64,000 nt of DNA from Acanthacorydalis orientalis (GCA_034766995.1 CM068322.1:824589-888588), one strand, 5' to 3'. Counted from the first letter of the stretch, positions 11,515 to 23,737 are shown. The notes: a model not told the origin generated them from the letters alone. Program-made: numbers and translations.

Positions 11515-11641
11515 AAAATAAAAATTTTAAATTTCAAAGTTGTTAGTAATTACAGTAAATAAATTATTAGCTAATAATTCATTAGCTAATAATTTATTTA
11601 CTGTAATTACTAACAACTTTGAAATTTAAAATTTTTATTTT
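11515..11641. repeat. Perfect palindrome, 61-bp arms, 5-bp loop
   Basis: Positions 11515-11575 and 11581-11641 are exact reverse complements with no mismatch over 61 bp; the loop is aattc. Identity this complete implies a very recent event or active correction between arms. It is separated from the smaller palindrome by one base. Confidence 0.97.
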
Positions 11642-11740
11642 GCAGTAAAAAAGAACTAAAATGATTGAATATGTCGTTTCTTATCACTTGTTTTGTATAA
11701 ATCATAAAGAATATAAGTAGATAATATCAATGGCGTGCAT

Positions 11741-11743
<3 letters not shown>

Positions 11744-11781
<38 letters not shown>
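11744..11781. repeat. TA microsatellite
   Basis: Uninterrupted TA repeat. Confidence 0.95.
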
Positions 11782-11789
<8 letters not shown>

Positions 11790-12307
11790 TTATACTAATA
11801 ATTCCATTTCAAAATTACAGAACAAAGTTTATAAGAAATGAAAACATTTTTTCATTATAGAACTATTGCTTTTAGACTTCTAATATGTGAAACAAAGATG
11901 GTAATATAAAATTTAAAACTATATTTGTAACAATACTTTATTTTATATTTTAAAAAAAAATCCGAATAGAATATTAAGAGAAATGTATGTATTTTCTCTA
12001 TACATTTATCAACTTTAAAGTAAACAAATAAAAAATATGGTAATACGAAATTCAACTAGAGAAATAATTAACTCTTCAGGTTATAATTTTGTTAAAAAAT
12101 TTAGTTGGCAAATGTAAGACAGATAATAAAAAATAAATAACTTTTATTGTTTTGGAATAGTTATAAATACAGGCGTCCTTAAATAAAGCAAATACATTTT
12201 GTATTAAAGAGTAAGATGGAAATTCAACATTTCTTTGAAAGATACATTTTGTTTTCTATTTTAAATAAGTATTCATATTAGTAATGATATATTTTTTTCT
12301 TACAATG

Positions 12308-12308
<1 letters not shown>
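11782..12308. other. AT-rich spacer
   Basis: No gene or repeat recognised. Confidence 0.55.

Positions 12309-12352
<44 letters not shown>
12309..12352. repeat. TA microsatellite at the left flank of mariner copy 2
   Basis: TA repeat whose last unit serves as the target duplication. Confidence 0.95.
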
Positions 12353-12353
<1 letters not shown>

Positions 12354-13289
12354 GAGGTCAGACAATTAAGTAATGCGACAAAATTCAAAAATCGAGTATA
12401 TTTAAAAATTAAGGTACATCGCTGCGATCCCCTTCAAAGTAGTCCCCTCCCGCATCTATACACTTATTCCAGCGAGTTTTCCAGTTTTCGTAACAATTCT
12501 GGAACACTTCTTGTGGGACTTCTCCGAGTACCCTCGTCACAGATTCTTGGATATATTCAACGGAGTCAAAATGTCGACCTTTGACGAATTTTTTCATATG
12601 GGGGAATAGGAAAAAGTCGCAGGGTGACATGTCCGGGGAATAGGGCGGTTGTGGTAACGTTGCGATGCCTTTAGACGCCAAAAACTGAGAGACACTGAAC
12701 GCACTGTGACAGGGAGCATTGTCGTGATGCAGAACCCAAGTCTTCGCGATCTCTGGACGCACTCTGAGCACCCTTTTTCGTAATTTTTCGAGCACATTGT
12801 GGTAGAATACTTGATTTACAGTTTGTCCAGGTGGTACGAACTCTTTGTGAACCACCCCTTTGCTGTCAAAGAAGCAAATCAACATGGTTCGCACTTGAAT
12901 TGGCCTTCCGCTCCGCGCCTCGTCTTTGACGCTCTCACGGCCTTTTTTAAAATCGGCATGCCACCGAAGCACCTGACTACGACTCAGGGCATCACTACCA
13001 TACACTTTAAGCACTTTTTCATAAGTTTCTGTCGCGGTTTCGCCGAGTTTTGCACAAAATTTTATCGCGCACCGTTGCTCTAAATTTCTCTGTTCCATTT
13101 TCGTGACATGCACTACTCGCGCGTTGTTACAAAACACTAAACAGCTGGCGAAGAAATGATCGTACGAGGGTGGTCAAGGTCTCAATCGAGAGAGTAGGGA
13201 TCTGCTATTACGGTGGCGGAGTTACAGGTTCGCAGTGTTACCACAGGCCGAGAAAAAAAATCGGTCGCATTACTTAATTGTCTGACCTC

Positions 13290-13290
<1 letters not shown>
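12353..13290 (-). mobile_element. Internally deleted mariner element, family 1, copy 2
   Basis: The element is 938 bp with cgaggtcagacaattaag at both ends and TA microsatellites on both sides. Here the 5' leader and DNA-binding region are present, and the part between the first HTH and the middle of the catalytic domain is missing. This deletion differs from that in copies 1 and 3. Confidence 0.93.
12409..13098 (-). CDS. Truncated mariner transposase: HTH domain fused in frame to the second half of the catalytic domain
   Basis: The frame is open for 229 codons from [19 protein letters not shown] (ATG at 13098). I prefer this start to the longer in-frame one 39 bp upstream because it matches mariner N-termini. 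Residues 1-65 are the Mos1-type first HTH, ending [10 protein letters not shown]. Then the sequence jumps in frame, at about residue 68, to [28 protein letters not shown] (second Asp, about 126) and PCDFFLFP (third, about 161) are kept with the 34-residue spacing, but the GDESW segment with the first Asp is gone. It cannot cut DNA, but the DNA-binding and possibly dimerisation parts remain, so it could act as a poison subunit. That role is inference. Confidence 0.8.
   Translation of the reverse strand: MEQRNLEQRCAIKFCAKLGETATETYEKVLKVYGSDALSRSQVLRWHADFKKGRESVKDEARSGRPIQVRTMLICFFDSKGVVHKEFVPPGQTVNQVFYHNVLEKLRKRVLRVRPEIAKTWVLHHDNAPCHSAFSVSQFLASKGIATLPQPPYSPDMSPCDFFLFPHMKKFVKGRHFDSVEYIQESVTRVLGEVPQEVFQNCYENWKTRWNKCIDAGGDYFEGDRSDVP

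Positions 13291-13350
<60 letters not shown>
13291..13350. repeat. TA microsatellite between mariner copy 2 and a retrotransposon tail
   Basis: Uninterrupted TA repeat. Confidence 0.95.
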
Positions 13351-13351
<1 letters not shown>

Positions 13352-13540
13352 TGACTGCGAACCAAGGCATATAAAAAGACTCAGAAAGAGATCAATGAAC
13401 AGATGGGAAAAGGGTATTAAAAACTTTGTTGGAAATCTGTGGAAAAGAGAGGCACTGAATCGAACAAAATGGAAAATCATGGAAGAGGCCTTTATCCAGC
13501 AGTGGATTAACAGAGGCTGTTAATAAATAAATAAATACAT
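13351..13540 (+). pseudogene. 3' end of a non-LTR retrotransposon (RTE/Craft-like ORF2 tail)
   Basis: The plus frame reads CEPRHIKRLRKRSMNRWEKG, then NFVGNLWKREALNRTKWKIM and EEAFIQQWINRGC, ending at TAA 13520-13522. This is the usual C-terminus (G.W...D...W....EAF.QQW) of ORF2 in many insect RTE-like elements. It is followed by taaataaataaata, a short tandem 3' tail typical of that group, which grades into TA repeat. Only the last 60 codons are present, as expected from 5' truncation. A related fragment sits inverted at 51295-51345. Confidence 0.75.
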
Positions 13541-13543
13541 ACG

Positions 13544-13546
<3 letters not shown>

Positions 13547-13598
<52 letters not shown>
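13547..13598. repeat. TA microsatellite
   Basis: TA repeat growing out of the retrotransposon's tail. Confidence 0.95.
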
Positions 13599-13600
<2 letters not shown>

Positions 13601-13867
13601 ATAATCTCATATACTTAAATTGAGATATATAAAACATAAAGCATTTTTTGCTCTTACTTAGGGTTACCAACAATGTCATTTTCGTCTGGAGACTCCAGGT
13701 TTGGTGACATTTATTCAGTGTCCAGTTGTACTGATAATTTCCCCAGCAGTGAGGAATGTATAGAAAAGTATAGAAAAACTTTATCTAAAATATTCACTTC
13801 ATATATGTTATATCTAAGAATGCAAAAACACAATTTCCATTCCTTGTATTACTGTAATTTCGAACAA

Positions 13868-13900
13868 TATATATATATATGTATACATATATATGTATAC

Positions 13901-13972
<72 letters not shown>
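13868..13972. repeat. TA microsatellite with ACA interruptions
   Basis: TA repeat, the left third mixed with TACATATA units. Confidence 0.95.
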
Positions 13973-14100
13973 TCAAAGGTGAACTATATAAAATGTAAGT
14001 TTCGATTTCGAATAACGAATAACCATATTATTCTAGATTTAAAGAAATTTATTTCAAAAAAAGAAATGTTTCCATACCAATATTATGACATCATTTACTA

Positions 14101-16600
14101 GGCGAGGGCGTTTCTGTCTTCGTATAGAACGAAATCGCCCAGCACCAGGTCACAATAACGGGACTAACACTATTACAAAGAGTCACCGTGGTGCTGGAGA
14201 CCCCCGCTAAGGTCGTCGTTGCGGCCGTGTATCGCAGTCCGCAAGATAACCTCAAAACCATCGACTTAGACCATATCATGTGTCTAGGTAAAAAGGTTGT
14301 ATTGGGCAGTGACTTCAACGCGAAGCACTGGTCCTGGAACTGCCCCCAGGCTAACGCAGTCGGGAATATCCTCCAAGTACATGTTCAGAGGCGGGACCAT
14401 GTCATATTCTTTCCACCAGAGCATACGTTCTATCGAACGGGATTGTCATCCGTCTACGTTTGACATATTCATCAACCAAAACGTCGGAACTGATAGCATT
14501 GAAACGCGGCCAAAACTCAGCTCCAATTATAATCCCGTGGTTGTCCACCTAGCTTTAACACCAACTAGGCATGAAAGAATACTGAAGGACTATGTCGGAG
14601 ATGACTGACCAGAGTTCAAGAGGCTACTCAACCACTCGGCCAGTGCCGATCATGGCCGAAGATCTAGAGACAACGGTTGGCCATCTGATGACGCAAATCC
14701 GAATAGCAATGGACTCTTGTATCGCGAACAAAAATCCTAGGATGAATAACATCGTCATTGGCGAAGAAGTCCAGCGTAAAATAGCGGTACCGAACATGGT
14801 ACGTAGTCTCTGGCAACGCACCCGGACGGACGAATATCGGCTTATCCGCAATTGTCTCTCAGAAGAAATTCAATAGGACATCGCGGTTCTTCGAAATGAA
14901 CAGTGGAAGAAACAGTTGGCCTAAATAACAAAACAAGACTCGAACGCCTGGAAATACATCCGCCGCATCCGAAACAGTAAAAGAGAGATCATATCTCCGC
15001 TCAAAGACGGTAATGGAGGCTATGCTTACACTGACGAATTCATGGCGGTATTTCTGTAACAGCAATTTGAGACAGAGCATTACCTTATAGCTAGCATTAA
15101 AGGTGAGCCAGAATTTTCCGAGACTATCATGCAATATGTCTCGAGAAGGCATTTACATTCTGCCGTCGATCCAGATACCACCTTCTGAGTCTCGCCGGAT
15201 GAGGTTGACGCTGCGATACGGGCGTCAAAATCTTTTAAAGCACCCGGCGTTGATACTATTCAAAAGAAGGTGTTACGATACCTACAGCTGAAGGCGATCG
15301 TGGCAATCTCCAACATATACAATGCGGCGATGCAACTCAATCACTTTCCGTCCCAGTGGAAAGAAGCAAAGATTCTAGCCATCAGTAAGGTTGGTAAAAA
15401 AATTGATGAGGTCACCAGCTACTGGACGATCAGTCTGTTACAAATACTCAGTAAAAGCTCTAAACCGTTATATTAACAAGAATCAACCAGCACGAAACAG
15501 TGATCAATATCATCAGACTCGAGTTTGGTTTCAGACGTGGTCATTTAACCATATCACAGTTGGCTAGAACTGTCCATGAGATCACCACCAAGGCAGGCAA
15601 AAAAGCAGGCGGAAATCGAAAAAGCATTCGACACGGTCTGGCACGACGGACTAGTGTATAAACTACTGCACTAAAAACTTCCGCCATACCTAGTCCGTCT
15701 CGTAGATAATTATCTGCGAGACAGGTCATTTCGTGTTGAACAGCAAGAAAGAACATATTTACACGCAGGTGTATAGGCGCGGGGGTACCTCAAAGTTCAG
15801 TCATACGGCCAGTACTGTTCAACTATTATATTAACGACATCCCTAAGAACAGGAATGTGGACCTGGTCTTGTTCGCTGATGACACTGCTATCTTTATTCA
15901 AGACACTGGGGACACGACTCCAAGATGCCCTTGATACACTTACCGCGTTTTTCCAAACATGGAAAACAAAAATCAACGTGGCAAAACTGTAGGCATCGTC
16001 TTCTCTAGAGGATAGATGAAAAACTTAGGGAGTCTAAAATTGGATGGTGTTAAGATACTCTGGAGGGAAATCGTTAAATACTTAGGCGTGCACATCGACA
16101 GGAAACTAACATACAAAGAACATGTCAAATGTATACGCAAGAAAGCGTACATCGCCCTGGCGCAACTATATCCGTTCATGGCCAGACGAGGCGGTCTGAA
16201 TACTGAAAACAAATAGACTTTGTAGAAAATGGAGATCAAACCGACCATGATGTACGCTTCCTCAATTTGGCTGCACACCTCCAGAACTAATATCAATACA
16301 CTATAGAGGGTTCAGAATAAATGTCTCAGGATGGCGTTAAATAAAGAGTACAACTTCCCCACAAAGGAACTGCATGAGGAAGCAGAAATAGGTACGGTTT
16401 CTTAATACATTGACGATACAAGCTGGAAATTTTACACACGAAAGCCTCTCGGCAATCCACTGATTGAGAGGCTGCCAGCTGCGAAGATCATCTAATTAAT
16501 GGTGTCAGCAAACATCGTCGGAAAAACAAGTTCGTGCAGCTGTACAATTTCACGGAGGTGCGAGTAACGCTGTCGATGATATTACGTCGACAGCGAACCA
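14101..16600 (+). pseudogene. Decayed jockey-like non-LTR retrotransposon (endonuclease + reverse transcriptase)
   Basis: The plus strand carries pieces of one ORF2 in shifting frames. The endonuclease part has VVVAAVYRSPQDN at about 14206, VVLGSDFNAKHWSWN at about 14297 (the GDFNAKH motif) and STFDIFINQNVG at about 14453. The reverse transcriptase has KAPGVDTIQKKVL at about 15237, FPSQWKEAKILAISKVGK at 15345-15399, GHLTISQLARTVHEITTK at 15539, PQSSVIRPVLFNYYINDIP at about 15790, FADDTAIF at 15872 (catalytic Asp pair) and YLGVHIDRKLTY at about 16080. It ends around CLRMALNKEYNFPTKELHEE near 16330-16385. The start lacks the endonuclease N-terminus, so the copy is 5'-truncated, and at least ten stops or frameshifts break it. 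Base composition is far less AT-rich than the surroundings. The jockey assignment is from motif memory. Confidence 0.85.
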
Positions 16601-16919
16601 GGACTGTTAAGGGGCAACAAGGGGAGGGGTATGTTTATAAGGGAAGGTGGATGGGGGGATTTAGAACCAGGTTTATCTGGGGTTTTTGAAACATTTCCTA
16701 GATGTTTACTATTTGAGAAGATAAACAACATACCAGGACACAAACCATCACACGAAAATGATTGTTGTCGGGGTCTAGTAAACCCAGGTACGATCTACAA
16801 TATTAAGACGACAATACAAAAGATGTCCAAATACCTCAAATACGTGAAAAAATACGTGTGATAATATAAAACTTTTTACAAATATTTTAACATAACTTCT
16901 AACCTGTTACATAAAAAAA

Positions 16920-16922
<3 letters not shown>

Positions 16923-16984
<62 letters not shown>
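16923..16984. repeat. TA microsatellite
   Basis: Uninterrupted TA repeat. Confidence 0.95.
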
Positions 16985-16989
<5 letters not shown>

Positions 16990-17446
16990 ATCTAGAATTG
17001 TGTTGCGTTAAAAATAGTGCAATTTATTTTCAGCACATTTTATTTAGATCAGTTTAATAATCAGTTTCAAATATAATACAGAATTTTTTATTACGTGAAA
17101 AAAAATATATACACAAATATTAAATTATTAAGTATTAAACTGCCAATTTATTAATTTTTTAATTAATTTGTAGTTTAATTTATAAAATCTTTGTCTCTAT
17201 TAAGGATAAAATTTTACATTAAACAATTTTAGAAAAACTTCTTTTCAATGTGTACAAACAATTACAATAAACACATTTTTAATAATATATAAAAACAGAC
17301 GCATAAATTAAATAAAATTAACAAAATATCACTCATTTTATTTATTTAATTTATAAATATTTGGGATGCCCAAACTTACAAACATTTAATAAAAAAAACG
17401 AGCTTTCTTATTTTATTTTCTTAATTACATAATTAATAATTATATC

Positions 17447-17449
<3 letters not shown>

Positions 17450-17513
<64 letters not shown>

Positions 17514-17535
17514 TAGATAGATAGATAGATAGATA
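17450..17535. repeat. TA microsatellite followed by a GATA run
   Basis: TA units to about 17510, then six GATA units. Confidence 0.95.
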
Positions 17536-17937
17536 TGTATAGACACTATAAACTTTTATTCATACTTTATAATCTTTCATAACCAATATAATTAAAACTC
17601 AATGAAAATTATTCGTTCAACCTATGAATGGCACTTGCAAGCATAAAAACTTTATAGATTTATTTAAAGATATTCCAAATTCTTCCACGACTAATCTTAT
17701 CTTCTTTCACGTTAGAAAAAGATAATTATATTACACCAGATGTTTAAAGATTCTTAAAAATTTAATTTCTCGTTATATAAATTATAGAAAATCTTTTTAA
17801 TCTTGTTGAAATTTTAACTACTTCTAAATTAAATGACTTTTTATTGACTTCAATATACAAATTTCGTTCGACTAATTTGATGAAAAAAATGTCTGCAGAA
17901 TAACTAAAACAAATTTGTATTTAAATAGGTGTCCACT

Positions 17938-17940
<3 letters not shown>

Positions 17941-17995
<55 letters not shown>
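17941..17995. repeat. TA microsatellite
   Basis: Uninterrupted TA repeat; a short direct duplication (aaattataaataatgat, twice) follows at 18003-18042. Confidence 0.95.
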
Positions 17996-17998
<3 letters not shown>

Positions 17999-20529
17999 AA
18001 TAAATTATAAATAATGATCTTATAAATTATAAATAATGATATAGATATTTACATTTTTTTAAATATAAACAATGAAAAAGTGTTCTTTTTTTATTAATAA
18101 TAGAAATTTTCGACTTTCTACTCAATCTCTTTAATAAGTATTAAACATGATAATTTTCAAGCACTTAATTTATATGCATGAATATTATGCAATACAGCCT
18201 AATAATTAATACAAAAAAAAAATTAATACTCATCATTGCCATTTTATGTCATTTAACTTTCTAAAATATTTATATTTAACGTATCGTTGAGATCACGGAC
18301 TTAATAATAGTCATGAAATCTTTTTATCTGTATCGTTTTGTGTAAATCTCGAAGCGTACATATAAATTCCTTTTTTACAATCGTTTTCACCTTTTGCCAC
18401 CTTCAGAAAGATTTTGAAACAACAAAAATCGGAATCAATCAATAAGAAAGAAACTCATTTATTATTACCAGAATTTATATAAAATAATCATGAACAACGG
18501 ATAGACAGGAGAATAATACAGTAACAAAAACTTTTTTTAGTAAAATATGTTCGTAATTCAATTAAAATTATCAATATATTAAAAGTTTATGGGGATAATA
18601 AACTAGAGAAAAAAAATATTCAAGTGAATAATTGTTACCATAATGTGTAGGAGAAGATATAAAAAACGATAGTTTCAGTGAAAAATCACTTACTTTCGAT
18701 TATCGAACAAAATATTTTTACTATTCATTCAATAATGGAAAGAAAATTATAAGTCATGGTTTAAGTAATAACCTATAATTTAGCCACACAAATGAAAACT
18801 CACACAGTTGAGTTAGTTGAAATTAAAATATATAAAAAAAAATTCAGTAACACAAACACACCACACTCAATTTTTTAAAGCGGATAAATACCGGCAACGG
18901 TAAGTGCACCGCAGTAAGATCATAACATACCGGCCAGACAGGCCCTGTACGACTTTCAGCTATGAATAAAATTTATTTTTATTTCATTTATTTTTTATTA
19001 ATTATTATACTAATATAATCTGAAAACCAAATAATCAAAATAAATATCATTAAATCGTTCAATAGACTAATAAAATTCAAATCAAACTTTTATATTTTTA
19101 AAAGTATGTCTATAAGAACGAAAAACGATAATGAACAATATTTTAAAATTTTATGGTTTTGACTAAATACTAGGAATCTTTATTTCAAAACTTGCATTCC
19201 GTGAATTTTATAGAAATTTTTTACAATCCTCCATTTAATAACTTCTTAAGCCGTATCTATAGCAATAAATTTTTTCAATTGTGTATTTTTTTTCAATTTT
19301 CAGTATATAAATTTGCACTGTACATTACGTTTTCTCTATACACTGTAAAATTTATATAAAAATACAACTAGCTATAATACATTGAAATAAACTTAAACAC
19401 AAAAGAACAAAATTTTCTTAATTACAATCTAGAACATAAAATTTTTATTGGGCTTTAAACTAAAAAAAAACAAATTACAGATATTTTTATAAATGAACTT
19501 TTATTCTTCATATACTACGCTTTTTTCTGATCAATATGATAAATAATTGACCATTTTCACTAATTACTTGTAAAATACTTAGTCTTATTATTATGATAAT
19601 GGCTTATACATATTTTTATTAGGTGTTATCATTCTTATAGCGCTTAAGTACAGAAATATATTTTCCACGTATATAAAAAAATATTTTTGTCTAATGATAA
19701 TGTTTTATTTAATACGAAATTACAAAGAACAATTTTGAACATTGACTCGATAAAAATATATTTGCTATATGATGTTTTATCAAATAAAGATTAAAATAAC
19801 AACAATTAAATTACAGCTCCCTATAAAATATTTAGAAAATTATTATAACAATAAGATTTGTCAGCACAATAGAAATATTCGACGGTTGTTTGAAAATATT
19901 AGTCTAATGAAATCTAGTAACTCTAATTTAGTAATAAGAAACATATTAAATGTTCTAGCAACATTTTCACTTGTTAATACACATAAAATATCGTAACATA
20001 AAATTTAAACGATTTGTTAAGATTTAGAAAACAATTCCTATATGATCTCTTCGGCCGACTATAAACATTGTTTGAAAATCTATCGTTGACAATTTAACAC
20101 ACGAAAATTTGTCTAACTAAACGCACACTGTGTGCAACAAAACTCTCTTAGAAAATCTTAAACATGGAAATAATGATAATATTGGTTGACAATGAATACG
20201 AGAAAAAAGATAGGGAGTAAATAAGGTAATAAAATATGCATGCACATAGCATTTTGCTAATGTACTCCTCTAGAATATAAAGAATATACAGAATCACAAT
20301 ACATATTTAAAATTGTCACCGTACAAAAGTAAAAATCAGATTGTACGGAGCGACTTAATTGTATCATTCATACCATATTTCATGTGCAAATACGATAAGA
20401 ATGTTGTCTGTTTTTATATGTCGACTATTGTATGTAAGTATTGCCAGTTAACGATTTAGATCAGTCCAGTGATCTGATACATTCAGTGATTGGAATTTTT
20501 AGAGTCGTGCATTAAAATTGACAAAAATA
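17996..20529. other. Long AT-rich region without a recognisable gene
   Basis: Only 18880-18960 stands out: a short less AT-rich patch with ccggcaacg/gtaagtgc, a good 5' splice-site match on the plus strand, but no frame or family is recognisable. Other open frames, for example 75 codons at 19769, have purely AT-driven composition. Confidence 0.5.
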
Positions 20530-20570
20530 TGAGGGGGGCATCAAATATTTTTGGTCTAACATGTTTACGC

Positions 20571-21420
20571 ATGCGCATTAACAATGTAACAAGTAATCAA
20601 AATTTAGTATCGTACAGTAATAAAGTTTCTGGCAAAGAGGGAGCTACACCACACCAAATAAAACAAAGATTGGATGGCGTATACGACGAAGTTTCCCTTT
20701 TATACTCGACAGTAAAAGAATGGGCTAATAAACTTCGAATGGGAGATAAGTTACAAGAAGATGAATCCGGTTCTGGTCGTCCGGTGGCAGTGCTCATGCC
20801 CGATTCTGTTGCATTTGTCGAAGATCTGGTGCTTAGTGACCGGCGTTTAAAAGTAAAAGAATTACCAGCAATGCATATTCTTTCACAAACAACCGTTCGC
20901 CGAACTCTCCATGACCATTTAGGTATGAATAAGATCAGTGCAAGGTGGGTATTCAAATTTCTTTCCATCGTTCGACGTCAGCGTCGAGTAACAAGCGCAC
21001 GTTCATTTTTAGAGCTTCGTGAGGCAGATTCAAATGTACTAATCGATTTAATTGTAACAAAAGATGAAACAATGGTCCTTTACTATGATCTTCTGTCTAA
21101 AAAGGAATTCAAGGAATGGCGGTAAGCAGGTGAATCATCCCCAAGAAAAACCAAGGTGTCTCAATCGATAAAAAAGAACATGGCTATAATTTTTTATGAT
21201 TGCAAGGGCATCGTATTCATATATTTTAAGAAGCGTATGATTACTGTTAATAGTTCATATTATGTACCATTGTTACATAAAATGCGGGATGATATTCGCG
21301 AAAAACGGCATAGAAACTCACTAAAATAGTGCAAGTGTTGTATGACAATCACGCCTATGCTCACCTCGTGGTCCTAGCAATGCTCTGTAGACTTGATGTG
21401 ATGGCGCTAGTAGTAGATTG
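20571..21420 (+). pseudogene. 5' part of a mariner transposase
   Basis: The frame reads GKEGATPHQIKQRLDGVYDE, STVKEWANKLRMGD, SGSGRPVAVLMPDSVAFVED, LVLSDRRLKVKELPA, TTVRRTLHDHLGMNKISARW, then KDETMVLYYD where the first catalytic Asp would be in GDETWVHHYD (Asp kept, Gly lost), then a stop at 21123-21125. Beyond the stop come KNMAIIFYDCKGIVFIYF and YDNHAYAHLV, the degenerate second-Asp motif (21340-21370). The order matches D34D mariners with two HTH motifs. A longer open frame begins at 20490, but the bases before 20530 lie outside the element, so a start near 20571 is more likely. Confidence 0.8.
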
Positions 21421-21494
21421 GTACTTCTTAGCGCGAGTTTTAAAAATTTACAATTCAAAAAAATAACAAATTTAAATAAATTAATAATTTAAAA

Positions 21495-22122
21495 TTAGGG
21501 AATTAGAATTGGACAATGATGAAAAAATCTCAGCCTGTGAGGTATACAACTACTTGGGAGTGAACTTAATAGGAAGGCAAAGACTCAATGGAAATACGAG
21601 GAAAAATCGCACAAGGTAGAAGAGCTATTAGGAAATTAAATAGTATTTGGTGGAGCCCCACAATATCGAAACAACGAAAATGGCAGATTTACCAAACAGT
21701 GGTTAAAAGTATAGCCTTATATGGAGCGGAGGCATGGTCAGCAACAGAGGAGGATAAAAGACGAATTGCGGCCATGGAAATGGATGCTCTAAGAAGATCC
21801 TGTCGAATATCAAGAAGAGATCGAATTAGAAACGAAAGGATCAAGCAATTAATGGGCGTAGAAGACAACATCATTGAAGACATTGAGCGGAAACAACTCA
21901 CCTGGTAGGGCTATGTCAAGAGAATGACCGATACAAGACTGCCTAAGCAAGCGATGGAGTATTTACCTCTGGAACGACGGAAACGAGGTCGCTCACGGAG
22001 ATCTTGGAGCGAAGCAATCGGTAAATCGATCAGGGAGAGAGAATTGGGCGAACAGCTGTGCCAAGATAGAAAGGAATGGAGGAAAGAGTTGAAGAGCGGA
22101 AAGCGTCAACAGACTCTATAAA
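21495..22122 (+). pseudogene. 3' fragment of a non-LTR retrotransposon, inserted in the mariner
   Basis: Reading begins ELDNDEKISACEVYNYLGVN, shifts frame, then EIRGKIAQGRRAIRKLNSIW, QTVVKSIALYGAEAWSATEE, KRRIAAMEMDALRRSCRISR, a TAG at 21906-21908, and YVKRMTDTRLPKQAMEYLP, ending in ...KRQQTL and TAA at 22119-22121. Known: the YLG motif, YGAEAW and the RRS.R.SRRDRIRNE.I region mark the end of reverse transcriptase and the C-terminus of RTE-like and related ORF2 proteins. The 5' two thirds is absent. A relative, in opposite orientation, is at 61600-62345. Confidence 0.8.
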
Positions 22123-22339
22123 CCGCATATATATATTATAATTTAAAATACAGTTTAAAAAATGTATGACAAACATTACAGATTTAGGTTAGTTTGTTTA
22201 CATTTTCAATGCGCACATAGAGAATGAACTCGACAAAAGCGAACAGAGGAGTGAGAAGGAGAGGTCCGAGACCCAATCTATTGGTAGTATCGCCTGATGG
22301 CATTTACAATTCCAGATCAGAGATATGTATTGGCAGTAT

Positions 22340-22648
22340 AAGCGAACAGCATAAGGTTGATGACAATACACCAGCTCACACCGGTAGTTTCTCAAGCCAC
22401 TATTCGGGCGTAATGCTTCTAAGAACTTTATTACTCACCCTACAGTTCAAATATGCTCCCTAACGATTCTAATAATTTGAAAAAGATTTTTGTGAACAGC
22501 GTTATAATGACAACAATGAGCTGAAAACATTGGGAACTGACCACTTTAACACGAAAACGGAAGATTATTTTTATAAGGGTATAGAATTGGTAATTAAGTG
22601 TTGTAAAAAATGCATTGAAGTTAAAGAGGATTATATAGAAAAAAAATA
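22340..22648 (+). pseudogene. C-terminal part of the interrupted mariner transposase
   Basis: VDDNTPAHTG at about 22350 resembles the second catalytic Asp motif. After frame changes, LTHPTVQICSLTI stands for the usual HPPYSPDLAPSD, and EDYFYKGIELVIKCCKKCIE with KEDYIEKK ends at TAA 22647-22649, the normal mariner C-terminus. A degenerate DNAPAH-like motif occurs both here and at 21345, so part of the catalytic region may be duplicated, or this tail may come from another copy. Confidence 0.6.
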
Positions 22649-22712
22649 AAATCTTGTATTTTTTATTTACATTCCTTCCTATCTAGATGGAGAACATTTG
22701 GGGCTACCTTCG

Positions 22713-23261
<549 letters not shown>

Positions 23262-23345
23262 CTAAATTATCCACAGAACACCATAAAATAACACGTTGCA
23301 AAAAACAATCTGAAAGAATGTTTATATAGACATATTAACATATGT

Positions 23346-23350
<5 letters not shown>

Positions 23351-23430
<80 letters not shown>
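23351..23430. repeat. TA microsatellite
   Basis: TA repeat with two ACA interruptions. Confidence 0.95.
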
Positions 23431-23434
<4 letters not shown>

Positions 23435-23529
23435 CCATGACGTTGACTTATTGATTTGACACGTGGCTTCAATGATATCCAAATATGTTTATTGTTTCAT
23501 TCGGCTGCATATGCATGCTTATAATTGAA

Positions 23530-23569
23530 AAGTGAGTGAGCGCAGAGAGCAGAGGGCGAAGCCCCCTAG
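23530..23569 (+). mobile_element. Helitron-like 3' terminus
   Basis: The sequence agagcagagggcgaagccc, then ccCTAG, then T, has the features of a Helitron 3' end: a GC-rich hairpin (gagggc/gccccc around gaa) directly before CTAG, with T as the next host base. A related end occurs at 30400-30430. No rolling-circle replicase is present, and I cannot place the 5' TC end. Confidence 0.5.
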
Positions 23570-23627
<58 letters not shown>

Positions 23628-23642
23628 CATGTATATATATAA

Positions 23643-23734
<92 letters not shown>
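23570..23734. repeat. Long TA microsatellite
   Basis: About 165 bp, directly after the Helitron-like end. Confidence 0.95.

Positions 23735-23737
<3 letters not shown>

Larger units (their letters stand above)
20530..22712 (+). mobile_element. Mariner element interrupted by a non-LTR retrotransposon fragment
   Basis: The left end reads tgaggggggcatcaaatat and the right end, reverse complemented, cgaaggtagccccaaatgt, each next to TA; similarity is only moderate. The transposase reads to about 21420, is replaced by foreign sequence (21495-22122 being retrotransposon), and its C-terminus appears at about 22340-22648. Subtracting the insert leaves roughly mariner size. The order fixes the history: mariner first, retrotransposon later. 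Confidence 0.7.

Noticed and set aside
11293..11562. 89-codon plus frame before the palindromes
   Set aside because: AT-driven composition and it runs into the palindrome arm.
16631..16861. 76-codon frame after the jockey-like element
   Set aside because: G-rich low-complexity start and no recognisable domain; may be 3' untranslated part of the retrotransposon.
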